Shown here: positions 34,494 through 46,457 of the stretch, piece by piece
Layout of the letters: each line of letters opens with the position of its first letter
Numbering within the stretch: the stretch's first letter is position 1
NCBI GenBank assembly: GCA_016584495.1
Contig: WAID01000003.1
Location: 5,536,501-5,600,500 of the forward strand
Length of the DNA stretch: 64,000 nt
DNA from: Celoporthe dispersa
Lineage: Eukaryota > Ascomycota > Sordariomycetes > Diaporthales > Cryphonectriaceae
Direction: 5' to 3'
The notes under the pieces: generated by a model
Database searches by the model: none
Seen by the model: only the letters and a program-made list of their open reading frames with translations
What the model was told of the DNA's origin: nothing
Position numbers and translations under genes: made by a program

Positions 34494-35115
34494 GCCACCC
34501 CCCAAGCAACTTCACTTAGGCGCCAGTGGAGCCCTGAGTACCCTTCCCTCACAGGCCGTCTCCAAGCATCCCAGGTCAACAACTTGTTCTAAGGTCTCTT
34601 TGGACTTTTGTCGCCCACAGCACCACACACAACCCCCAACCCCCCCATCACCTACACACCTGCACACACCAGGTGCCCTTGCAGTTTGTTACGGTGCATT
34701 CTTCTTTCAGACCTTTACTCCATTCAAGCACATTTTTGCCCTTGTTCTGTCCAAGCGACAGCATACCAACTCCAAAAAAAACAGTGACCAACACTGGACC
34801 CCACCAGAGACACATTACACGACCATCGTCATTCTAGACATACCCATCCCCATCCCAACTCCAGCAAGCTCCCGAGCTCCACTTCAGCCTCGCCCTGCCC
34901 TTGCCTTGCCCTGCCCTGCCTTGCCTTGCCTTGCCTTGCCCTGCCTTTCGGCAGGCTCTGGCATCATCAGCTCAGCAGGTTACAACAGCATCCAACATTA
35001 TACTCAATCTTGGTTACAGGCTGTCTTGACCCTGATTCGATCCCATCCTGTCGTCCTTGCTCGACCCCTTCCATCTATTCTGTCTTTCCTGACCACTGTC
35101 GACACTACAAGCCTT
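34494..35115 (+). promoter_or_regulatory. ATG-free leader segment of the USP gene
   Basis: No ATG occurs on the sense strand for 622 nt. The segment is C/A- and CT-rich and contains a CCTTG/CCCTG pentamer array. It ends at a 20-codon upstream reading frame. Confidence 0.45.
34892..34945. repeat. Pentanucleotide array (GCCTT / GCCCT)n
   Basis: About eleven copies of a five-base unit alternating between GCCTT and GCCCT lie about 270 bp upstream of the USP start codon, in its likely leader. Confidence 0.85.
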
Positions 35116-35178
35116 ATGCTAAAGCTGGGCGTACCAGATCACTGCAAGCCCCAGCGCAGGGCTCTCGAGAGGGCCTAG
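35116..35178 (+). other. Short upstream open reading frame (20 codons) ahead of the USP gene
   Basis: The first ATG after the ATG-free segment opens a 20-codon frame (MLKLGVPDHCKPQRRALERA) ending at TAG 39 nt before the main start. It could attenuate translation of the deubiquitinase. There is no evidence that the peptide itself is functional. Confidence 0.35.
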
Positions 35179-35217
35179 CTGCGTCCCCCTAGGAGCTCCC
35201 GCCAACCCCGATCGTGC

Positions 35218-38200
35218 ATGCCCGTGGGCTCTTTCCAGATGGACCAGCCTTCAGCCTCTCCATCAGAGTCGAGAGAACGTGCGGTCTCCTCCGAGCCTTG
35301 CTCCACCCGACCAAACCCTTTCGACGACGACGGCTCCTCCGCACGCAAGCGACGCCGAACTTCCCTCAACGGTGTCTCGCCGAGCCACTCTGTCGAGACA
35401 CCTACGGGGTCACCACGCGCTGGTACACAAGGCAAGCCGGAGGACAGAGACACCGCCATGACGATGGATTCTGCTTCCTCGGAGCCTCGAATACCGGAGC
35501 GCGAGCCCGACCAGCAGCAGTCTGGCTCGGAAACAAGACCGACCAGGATCACGCTGAACCTGAAAGCTACGAAACAGGCTGCCACATCTGCGTCCCCCTC
35601 GCCTTCGACGCCAAATGAGGCCGACTATGATCCCTTTGAACCTCAAGAGAACAGAATTAGGGACAGTGTGGAAGACGGCGACGCCGATCCCCCCGCCCGC
35701 CACCCGACTGCGTCGATGGTGCCTCCTCGACAATGGACACAGACAACCCTCCAGTAGAAGCCGTCATCGACACTGACGATGATGAGGACCAGGACGGGGT
35801 GCCTGGGGTTACCTTGCTCCAAGAGAGCAACCCCATGCTCGAGTTCCCCTACCTGCCCACCGAGCCTCTGTCGGATTCCCTGCCAAAGCTTTGTGCGCTC
35901 CTTCCCAACAGTAAGTCTGGTCTCCGTCCTGCCCGAGAAGGCCCGAGGCCTAACAAGCTATACAACAGACCAGAATGCAGTGATGGGCTTGCGTGACTGG
36001 ATGGAGTTGTATCTTTCTTGGTCTCGCGGCAAGGAAATGTGGGTGATGCGACAGATCTGGGACGAGTACCGCGAATTTTGGCAAATGATGCCTCACTTGA
36101 TCTGGCAGTACTCATCGCCAAGCAGGTAACGCCTCCCCCTGACCGCGTTCTTACACATATGCATGATGTTGATATGCATCAATAGGAACCCTCTGGTGCG
36201 CAGCCCCCAGTTCCATCAGCTGTTCTATGAGCTGCACACATCCTTCGCAAAGCTCACGGGTCTGTTCGTCGACCTTGATCAAGCACTGGTCTCCGGTGCT
36301 AAGCTGGACGAAGGCTGGCAAGAACCTGCCTCAACGCCATACATTACGTACTTGCACGCTCTCCTGGCCGAATACGCGCAGGCATTGATGCCAAATATCT
36401 ACGGCTTGGATGTTGACGTACCCTGGCCTGACGCCCTGCTCCGGATGGTAGAGGGTTTCCAGTCGTCTCATCCTGACTCCGGCTTGCCATCGTCTGTTGA
36501 CTCCCTGTACTGCATCGGCTTCACCCTGGCAGACTTGGTGCCTCGATTTCCCAGAGTGCTTGAAGGCCTGGCCGGCGTCGCGCAACTCGCAGCCTTTCTC
36601 GCACGGGGTGAATTAGTTGGCGCCCAGAGATCCGCGTTGACTCCTGAGTCTGACTCCTCTAAGCCTTGCCTTGGGCAGGGCTACAAGCTCTTGATGCCAT
36701 ATCGGGTGCTCTGGCCGTTTGTATTGACAAGAGTGTCAACCAGATCGCACCCAGTACTGCGACTGATCTGCTGGCTGGCCTTGCGGAGATGCTACGGCTG
36801 TGTTTGCACGGAGAATCCGAGCAAGCCCAGGACGTGATCAAGAAACACATGCTTGAGCACCCCGAGATACCCCCAACAGAGACGGTGAAGGTCATCGTGA
36901 ATGAATGGCGCTTGGCGATGCTCACGAAGCTCATCATGTCGAGCCAGATGCAGCTCAGGATCATGGCAGCCCAGACCATGTGTGCGGACATGGTGCGCAT
37001 CTGGAAGGACTATCACGAACAAGCCGTCGATCTTGCGCAGCAGCCAGTCTTGCGCCATTTCTCTAACCAGCTGGAGCAGTCTCAAGTCGTCTCGTACGTT
37101 CTGGGTCCTACCTGTCACCCAGAGGTCACGGCCCAGAGCTACAACATCATCGGCTTCCTGTTCGCATCACATACCTTCACCGAAGATCAAATGGACGAGA
37201 TGTGGCGCACAGTGACCACATGCCAGATCTCGGGGGTTTCAGAGAGTCTCTTGATGATGATGGCCAATATCGGCAACCTCTTCACGATGGACGACTTTCT
37301 CTGCGTGTTCCGAAAACTGCAGACGGTTCAAATCGAGAATTTCAACGCAACGATGAAGGACTTCTGCGACAGGGTCATGTCACACCTCATTGACGGCAAT
37401 GAGGTCATCCAGGACCTGCTGCCTTATTCACTCATGTTTAGGCTACTGAGGGAATCATCCGCTCCAGGGCCACCTTTCTACCGGGTTATCCAGAAATGGG
37501 CGTCAAGTCTCGTACTGCAGCTTCTGAGGCGTGGTCCCTCGCCAGAAGACCGGCAGCTTCTGGTCCTGGAATGTCTAAAAGATATCACCGAGAAGTCGCG
37601 CTACACTCTTGGTAGTTTGCACGGGCTCTTACTCCTATGCCGACCAGGCAGTCGCGAGCGGGACCTGCAGCAGCTTACAGCACAGCACAACCTACCGCAG
37701 CTCCTAGTTGACGAGCTCGAGAACGCTGTTAGTTCTCGGGAAGACGTCGGTGTGGCTCACCTCATCAGTGGGCAGGAAAACGCCGCTCGCCTGGAGCTAT
37801 TGACGAGCGTGATCCTTCATGGGCGTGACAGCGATGCTGTCTCGGAAGGACTTGGTCGCAAGCTTTGGGACCTCCTGGTCGGCCCACTTGCTGCGTCGCA
37901 AGAGGATCGTGACTGTGCCTGGCAGAGTCTAAGCGCCGCGATGAAGAAGTCCTCAGGGAGAACTTTTGTGGAAACTTGTTTCAACGACTACTTTCCAACA
38001 CTGTCACCCGAGCTCTTTCGCCCCGGATCTCTGGACTTCATCCTGCAGAGGATTATCCCTCTGGTCAACGGCGATAGCAGCTTCGTCCTTGAAGACGAGG
38101 AGTCCAGGAACCGCCTGGGCATTGAGCAGCTATGGAGAATTGCTCTCACGGCCCCAACAGACACCATCGAGCGGCGGGCCATAGTAGCCCTCGTGAAAGA

Positions 38201-41200
38201 TGTCTACATGGAGAATCGATCGATCCAGCAGATGCCGGTGCATCGTGTGCGAAAACTTCATCTTGCGCTTGTCGATCGATGCATGCAGCAGTTGTGCTCA
38301 GCCGCAAAGCATTTGATGGCTGAACCCGAGAAGGCCAAGAACGACGACGGCGGCGACGCGATGGCCGTCAGCCATGATGACCATTCAGAATCAGAGCAGG
38401 AGATGCTCTTCACGCGCTCATTGACGATCATTCGTGAATTCCACAATGTACACCAGCTTACACCACGCTTCTCGTCTCCTGACCTGAGGTCACTGGTCCT
38501 CCCTCAGAACAATGACGTGGAAGGGGACTCGGCCGAGCTCAAGTTCCAGTCATTTGACGGGGACACCCAGACGGACGTGAGACCTCTGTCCATTGGCCGC
38601 CGAAATACTGCAGGATCTTTGCTAGCCAGCATCCGCGACGCGACTGGTTTCGACAATTATCGACTGTACTATAGGGGCCGACCCTTTACCCCATCAGAGG
38701 GAGACATCTGTAGGTCTTTGGAAGACCTCCAGATCCACAATGGATTGATTCTGGTCAAGCGTGAGACGGACGCAGATGAGTATCCGGTCCACGTCAGGCC
38801 AGGGGCGTCTCCAGTGGAGATCGAGATCATGAGGCACTTCGAAGAGCTATGGGAGTATCTAGCGTTGAGGGAGAAGCTGGCTAGCGAGGTAAGGCAGCGC
38901 ACTCACCCGACCATTCAGACTACTGACTGACCCGTGTCACAGTTGTACGCCTTCCTGGTCACATTGCCGGTGGGCGACAGGATCCTGAACATGGTGGCAA
39001 ATGAGCAAACACCTTACGGTGACGTCTTCCCCATAGGCCACCCGCTGAAATCGCTTTACGCGCTGCATGTGATACGAGAGCACCTGACCGCCCGGCGTTC
39101 TCTCGCGAAGCCATCTCAGGAAAGTGAAGAGTATGACAGCGCTCTGCGGCGAGCCTTGGCACTGGTGGTTCCTGCGCTCTCAGACCACGAGGTGATCGAC
39201 GGGGTCTCTAGCGAGAATCTGCGAGCTGCTCTCGCGGCACGACTTGTGGAGCAGTTCCTTGCAATCTTGAGAGGTACCGGCCCCGAATTATCTTTTGAGG
39301 CACTCAAGAAGCTGACTTTGGCAGACCCCATGCGGCCGATGTCGACCACTGACCTTCTCGATGAGATCCTTATCGAGAGGCTTGCTCAGATTCTGTCTTC
39401 CTCCCTAGAAGCGGAGGCCGCCTCATTCGTCGACAACTTGACCACCGTTGCCTTCAGGGCCATCATGGATACATGTTCTCTGAAATGGGAGCTTTGGGAC
39501 TTACTGCAGTCGAAGATGGATCTTCAGCGAACTATTCAGAAATTACTCATTGATGACACGAGGGATATTGTGAGGAAGTCGACAGCGGCTATCATTGGCG
39601 ATAAGGTCGTCAACGATCTCGGGTAAGAGTCTTCTGTCATTTCGTTTGTAAAGACAATGAGTGCTAACCATCCTGTATCAGTACATCTGTGGTGCCTGCG
39701 ACGACATTCAGGAGTGTCTTCCGGCCCTTGTTGATAGACTTGGTGCCGCGTGCACTGGCGCAGCCGACAAAGTCACTTGAGGCTTTCAACCTCCTCGTGA
39801 TCGTATTCCGTTCCGAGAAAGAATCGGCACCATCGGGCATTGATATGCACAAGACAGTGCAACGCTTGAATGAACTGTTGCTCGAGTACAGTCCTTCCGA
39901 GAGTGCAGGCATGGCCCTTGCTTTCCCGAAGCAATCTGCTGAAGAACCAATCCCCGCCCAGGACATACCACCTGGCGCTGTCGACTTTGGCGCTTTCGGC
40001 CTGGTCAACCTGCTACACAGGCTTTTGTGTGATAATGATGACGAGGGTATCTCTTCAGGTCTCGATGCTAAGTAAGTCCGTTCGCAACTTTTGGCCTAAG
40101 TGATTGTTTTGGTGCAGTGCGAGCTAACTTTCGCTCTCAAGCTCCGGGGTAGACCTCTTCTGGGGTCACTTGTTCCCACGCCGCCGGCCAATGCCAGATT
40201 TACTTTGGCACCACGGCTTGATCTACAATGAGACCACCAGGCTCCGCCTTAACGATATCGTCCTGAAACTTGTCGGAAGGGACCTGTCGCAGCTGAAACA
40301 CTTCTTCACTGAACTGAGGAACTTGGTAGCATGCAGTGCTGACGATCGAGCTGATGAAAGTGCGAAAACCCCCATCAATCACTCGGGCATAGTTGCGAAG
40401 GCTCATACTATCTAGAAACCTACCGTTACGATTTGCCGTTCGGCTTTGATCGGTCAAAGGAGATCCGCGCCGCATGTGGTTATGCAGGACTGAGAAACTT
40501 GTCGAACACCTGCTATCTCAATTCCCTCTGCACACAGCTGTTCATGAACTTCGACTTTCGGAAATTCATACTTAGTGTACAGGTCGACAGGAGAGACTTC
40601 TCCCGGTCTCTGCTTTGGGAGACCCAGAGCTTGTTTGGACAGCTACAGAGCAGCCACCAACGCTTTGTAGACCCGGAGTCTTTCGTGGCCAATATCAAGA
40701 CGTATGACGATGATCTGATCAACGTCCACAATCAGATGGACGTGGAAGAATTCTTCAACCTCTTGAACGATCGGTTGGAGGGCCAACTGAACTCCTCGGA
40801 AGCAGTGCGAACATTTCGCTCCTTCTACGGCGGACAGCTGGTGACACAGACGAAGTCCAAGGAGTGCGACCACATCTCGGAGGTCATGGAGCCGTTCTCG
40901 GCCATTCAATGCGACATCAAGGGCAAGAAGAACCTCTTTGAAAGCTTGGAAGCCTACGTGGATGGCGAGCACATGGAGGGCGACAACAAGTACAAGTGCT
41001 CGAACTGTGACCGGCACGTTGATGCTGTCAGGAGGTCGTGCCTGAAGGAGATACCCAACTCTCTGATCTTTCATCTGAAGCGTTTTGACTTCAACCTCCG
41101 GACACAGTCGCGCAGCAAGATCAACGAATATTTCGCGTTTCCAGACCGCATCAATATGCGACCGTACACCGTTCAATATCTGAGCAACCCGTCTGGAGAA

Positions 41201-43451
41201 CTCTCAGAAGACTGGTTCGAGCTGGTCGGTGTGCTTGTCCATGCTGGGACGGCGGAATCAGGGCACTACTACAGCTTCATTCGAGAGCGACCAACATCCC
41301 GCAAGGATGAGAGTTGGTTCGAGTTCAATGATGATGTCGTATCGCCCTGGCACCCATCGAGGATGGAGGCTTGCTGCTTTGGCGGCTCAGAGTCATCTTG
41401 GGATGCCGGTGGAGTGGCGTACGAGAAGAATTACTGCGCCTACATGCTCTTCTACGAGCGGTCATCGACAATTGAGAGGAAGCAACAAGACTTACAGGAA
41501 TTTGGATGGACAAGTCCCGTTCAAGCCAAGATCTCTGCACCTCTTCACTCTCTCATTCGGGATGATAATCTGCGTCTACTGCAGAGGCACTGCCTGTTTG
41601 ATCCCGACCACATCCGACTCGTGGACTCTGCCATCGAGCGAATGCAGGATCTGAATGGCGGGCCGTGCTCTCGGGGACATGAGACCGAGACATTAGCGAT
41701 CCAAGTGGCCATCGCACACTTGGACCAAGTTGCTTCTCGAGTGAGAGATGTCCCTGAAGTCCAAAAACTGGCTGAGCGGATCAGGGGAATGGTCGACAGC
41801 TGCGCAACCTGTGCTCTCGCTCTGTACGAATATCTCCGCCGCCACTCCGAGGCGTTCCGCAACCTAGTTCAACGGAACCCCGAAGTCATTGTCCGCAGGT
41901 CAGCGGCAGAAATCCTGATGGAGGCATTGAACGCCATCAAGTACACATTCCCAGGGAACTACTGCATTGCGGCCCAGCCAACTGAAGAGTATCCTGATGA
42001 TATCGTCAACGGCGTTTGTGCCATGTTCGAACATCTCTGGGACTATTTTCACTATCCCAGCTTCCACCGATCGTGGCCGGAAGTCTTCAACTTGATGGCC
42101 ACATTTGTGTATACCGGCAAGGACGAGTTGTTGGCCTTCCTAACCCGCGGCTTTCTGTCGAAGACGCTGCTAGTCTTCATAGCAGAGTACCTGGAAGATA
42201 GCAAGCGAGACGTACAGTTCACCAAGATGTGCAACTTCTTGGCTCGCAGACCGAACCGCTCGCCCTGCTACGCATCTGTCATCGAGCTCCTCCGGAGCGT
42301 TCTCACCAGATCACTCCCCTCAACCCGGTGCCTGGCGAGGTGCTGCGCGAAGAGATGTACTTGGACCACCGTGATGAGCCAGTGCGGCTTACCCTGGTCG
42401 AGCGCAAACTCTTGGACCAGACACTCGAGGTTGGCGGTAATGCTCTGATGGACAGGCTCATCCTGCTCAATCAGAATGTGGAAGCTACCGACGCCATCGT
42501 GGCCCACGTTGTGAGTCAGAGGTGGCCAATTGAGGAAGACCTCCTCGACACGTTGATCTTCAACACCACGCCACAGGACCATTACATCACCTATGGTCCA
42601 TATCTTCGGGCAGCTGTGGTGTTCTGCAGAGTCTGCTACCATCCGGAGTATATTGACAAGCTGATCGGTCATGTTGCTAAGCAGAGCATCATCTTGGCCA
42701 GAAGCGAGCCCAAGGCGGTGTGGAAGTTCTTCACAGATACTTTTGGGGAGACTCGGTTCAACTCGGGTGAGTCCAGGGTCCAGGTCTACTTGCAGTATCT
42801 CAAATACCTGCCATCGTGGGCACCGACCTTACTGGCGCAATACGACCCTGCCCTCAGCCTCCAGGTCGAGGCGCTGCTGCACGACAAGATCTTTCAATTT
42901 GGTGCGAACCCAAAGATTCCAGATGCGGAAGGGGGCACGGAGACCGCCGAGGCCATCGCAGAGTGTGCCAGGCAATTCGGCCTTCGACTCTGCGAATACA
43001 TCAACGATACCTGCATAAAAGGCGGTCAGACGGTCTCTAGTCAGACCGTTTCGTTAGTATCACGTGTTCTCTCCAAGTGCGGCCCTTACTTCGATACCAA
43101 GGAAGAGGCGCACGCAGAAGATACACAAACATACCGGAGAAGTTGTGGTGGTAAGACTCCTTTTTTCTTTTGAATGCTATATTGCACACGAATTCGTTGA
43201 ACTGACTCTTCATTTTTTTCGGGGGGGGGTCACAGCCATTATGGATCACTTACGCCGACTGAGCGTAGATGATCTGGACGATGAGGGGTCTGGTATGTTG
43301 TCCGACAACTTTTCTATCCTCAGTGAGCCGCTCCTGTCGGATGATCTAGAGCTGACGTACATCCCCCCTCGAAGACTGGGAGAACTCCCTTGCCTCATCC
43401 GACCAGGTCGAGAGCCAGCCTGATGAAGACATGAAGGATTTGGACATGTGA
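35218..43451 (+). CDS. Giant USP-family ubiquitin carboxyl-terminal hydrolase (USP34-like)
   Basis: This is a cysteine protease that removes ubiquitin from conjugates. Exons are 35218-35910, 35969-36125, 36186-38888, 38943-39622, 39682-40071, 40142-43150 and 43236-43451, about 2,615 aa. The N-terminus (MPVGSFQMDQPS, possibly starting at the second Met) is disordered and basic/acidic. A long helical-repeat region follows. An ubiquitin-like domain lies near residues 1065-1145 (YRLYYRGRPFTPSEGDICRS). The USP catalytic domain has the Cys box GLRNLSNTCYLNSLCTQLF (about residue 1664), the NQMDVEEFFNLL segment, a CSNCD zinc-type pair and the His box LVHAGTAESGHYYSFIRE (about 1915). The C-terminal region ends in an acidic EDMKDLDM. 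Five frame breaks occur: about 35690-35730; about 36664 (CC for CCC); 40364-40375 (AAAACCCCC); about 42308; and 43351-43356 (one C too many). The conserved sequence resumes after each one. Confidence 0.9.
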
Positions 43452-46400
43452 CGTCTCAGAGAAAAGGTTGGAGATTGATCCATCACTGTTTGATAAACCA
43501 AAGTGGGACGAGCAAATTGGGGGGGGAGGGGGGCGAGGTTGCATGGCATTTTTTCTTCTTTTTCATTTCCAACGAACCTTCCAAGGAGTTTTTATACCGG
43601 CTGCCACGATGTTCCGGTCACGCACGGGTTTCTTTTGAAAGCGGAATCATGAATCACGAAACGGCGTACCTGTCAACACATGCACAGCAGGGATTTGGAC
43701 CAGCATGGAAAAGAGAGCATTGGTTGTCGGGCAAGCTGGCGTCAGGTACGGGAGAGCCTGTTTAGATGGCTGGCTGGAAGGCAGACATCTCATCATACGG
43801 ACCGAATTGATTATTCATAATAGTACCAAGCTGGTCTGGGAGACATCCAGCTCTCCTTCATTTGCCCCCCCCCCCTTTCTGCCCGCGGGAAGATTTCTTT
43901 CACAGTACGCACACCCGCATCGCCAAGGTAGTCCAATAGTGGTACTTGGCTGGTCCCAGCGATCGACATGGAAGTGTACGCGCCCGACCAAGTTACGTGA
44001 TGCTATTTTAGGACGACGACTTGGAAAATGGGCGATATGGAGATATCACGATGTGGACCTCTGGCCACTTCGGATGATGCTGGCTCTCGAGTGGATCACC
44101 ATTGGGCATCTGGTACAGGCTCGCAAGCTCAGTTTGACACGACGAGACAAGAACAGCACATTGGGCTCGGTCCTGCGCTGTGGGCTCATGGCCAGAGAGC
44201 GTCTGGGATGATGCTGACGAAAGAAAGGGGGATTCACAGCATGGAGTGTCGGATAATTGCTCGAGGCAGCCCGGGTTTCCAGGGTATAATTGAGGAAGGG
44301 ACGGAGAGAGAGACACTACATATTCTGGCACAGTGGATTCCAATTGGGTTCTGACATGCACACACACACACACACACACATCCATGCGAATTTCGAGCGC
44401 CACTCACTCATCGAACTTCCATTGGGGGCCGGGTGAGAGAACCAAGAAAAGAAAGGAGCCGAGATCATTCTTAGTCGTGTGGCATCATAATTTGGTGACT
44501 TGTGATCCATCACGGCTTTTGCATATTACCCACTGCCTGTTGTTTCATGGCGAGGGCAGCCGGAACACCGGCAGGAAAGTAGAAGGCGCGTGGTCGTGTT
44601 TACTGTGGTAGTACTATAGAGATATAGACAAATAAACTATCCCATCCATCCTGGAGACGTCTCCGGGGCCGAACATCTGCGCACCCCCTCACTCCCGGTC
44701 TGGATTCGCCTGGAGCTCCGTGAATACCCCTCGTTGCTCTGACAGAGCACCAGACAGGGAGGGTGTCTTTTGGTTACATGCCAAGGGGTATCTATTCTCG
44801 TCCATCCCCGCGAATACCGCTCAATATGGAATCACAGGAGGAGGTGGGAAGATGACCTCCCAAGTGGAACAATTCTTGAGTCAGTCTCGAAGGCGGGCGG
44901 TTATACCACCCCACTGCTGATGGGAGGTTCTTTTTTCCCTTTCCTTTTCTTTTTCTTTTTTCTTTTCCCTCTTCTTTTCAATCTCGATAGTAGCTGGGTA
45001 CAAGGGCTTACGTGGTAGTATCAAGTGGCCAGCACCCGCGCGAGAGGGAGAGAAGAAGAGGAGAGGAAACGAGAAGGGGGAAAAAAAACAAGCCTCGTTA
45101 ACATACAGTGAGTGCTACTACACTAAGCGATGGTGGTGCGGGAAGGGATGTACATACTCTTAAAAATAGACCCGCGGCAACCCCCCCCCCCTGGACGCAC
45201 ATGCAGGCAGGGGGGTCTGGTTGTGCACTGCAGATCCCCCGCTGCAGCGTGAGCCGATCCTGCGCGGTGGTTGGGCAGGGAAATCTCCTTACGCTGTCCC
45301 GGCACTGCTAATGGTACTAAATTTGGGAACGGCTAAGCGCTGTTGCGTGTGACACCGCAAGTAGGTGGACAGGCAGGTTGGTCGGTCCCTCTCCCCAAGC
45401 CCACCTTTGACGACACCTCCCAGCGAACGAGGCGAGACCTTGCCATCTCGACGACGCAAAAGAGACGCAGCACTGCATCTCCAGACCGTCCATCCACCGG
45501 CCGAGAATGCCATGTCCTGCTTGCTGCTGTGCATGCACGCCAGGGTTCTCTCGGAGTCACACGGTGATTGATCATGTCGAGAACACCTCAGACTCCTCTT
45601 CGGACTTCTTGGATCCTCCCTGTCTGACCTCTGCATCACGCGAGTGGCTGGCACTCGCCTCCTCTCGCCCCATTCCGCTTCTCGAGGTGTGCAGCTCGAG
45701 GCATACCGTCTGACCCTCCCCCCCCCCCCAACGGCTCTCCCGCTGTCTTTCTGCTCACCCCATAGGAACCTCTGTGTGTGCCTACGATGATCCATCCTCT
45801 TATGATCCATGTGATCCGTTTTAATCTTCACCAGCCCCCCTGAAATCCCCCTCTCCTACTTCTATTTAGTCACATCGCGCATGGGGGGTTTAACCAAAAA
45901 AGGGTTCCTCTCGAAGGTGGTGGAGCACGGCTCCTCTTGTTCTGTTGGGGAGGTTGTCTACCTGCCGGCTGTTGTTTCGAAATATTTCGTTTCATCTGCG
46001 AAGGTGTTGTTTATCCGCACTGGCAGGGGGAGCCAACCCTTCCTCCCTCCCTGGTGCGCCTCCATCTGCTTAGTATAGCTCATACATATACGCCCGTCCC
46101 CTCTTCAGCTCTTCATCTTGTGTGGAGGATGCCGTGATCTCCAGCGCAGCTAACGAATTTCCTTGAGTCTTGTCTTCTCTCTTGGTCTTGACGTCTCCTT
46201 CTCTTGTGCTTTTTTTCATATCATCGCACATGTCTTCGAGAGACTAGTATATCCAAAAACTTGCCGGTCAAGATTCAGTCCCTTTTTACTCTACTTCACT
46301 TCTATACCATAGCATCTATTTTTTGTTGACGACTTGTTGTTCGTCTCCGCCCTGTTCAACCACCACATCGGTTATTGTGCATCCTTTATTTCTTCTTCTT

Positions 46401-46457
46401 TTAAGCTTCTAACTTTGCTCTGGCTTGAAAACCCTAAACACGCACAAATATACGATC
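43452..46457. other. Intergenic region between the USP gene and the DUF7582-like gene
   Basis: About 3 kb. The left end should hold the USP 3' UTR and the right end a pyrimidine-rich promoter and leader. The open frame at 43705-44211 has no recognisable content. A CA repeat and C runs of 11-12 bases at 43865, 45181 and 45718 are present. No gene is supportable. Confidence 0.55.
44359..44380. repeat. (CA)11 microsatellite
   Basis: Eleven uninterrupted CA dinucleotides lie in the intergenic region downstream of the USP gene. Confidence 0.95.

Larger units (their letters stand above)
32143..35217. other. Intergenic region between divergent POP3 and the USP gene
   Basis: About 3 kb holding the POP3 promoter on the left and the promoter and leader of the deubiquitinase gene on the right. 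No gene is supportable; short open stretches on both strands look like chance. A double TTAGGG-like motif, a CCTTG pentamer array and a short upstream reading frame are listed separately. Confidence 0.55.

Noticed and set aside
35218..43451. Interpretation of the USP gene as a pseudogene or several separate genes
   Set aside because: Frame breaks are single-base, conserved sequence resumes at once, splice sites are all intact and the catalytic boxes are present.
43705..44211. 168-codon open frame downstream of the USP gene
   Set aside because: Trp/Arg-rich with no motif; sits in a probable 3' UTR or intergenic region.
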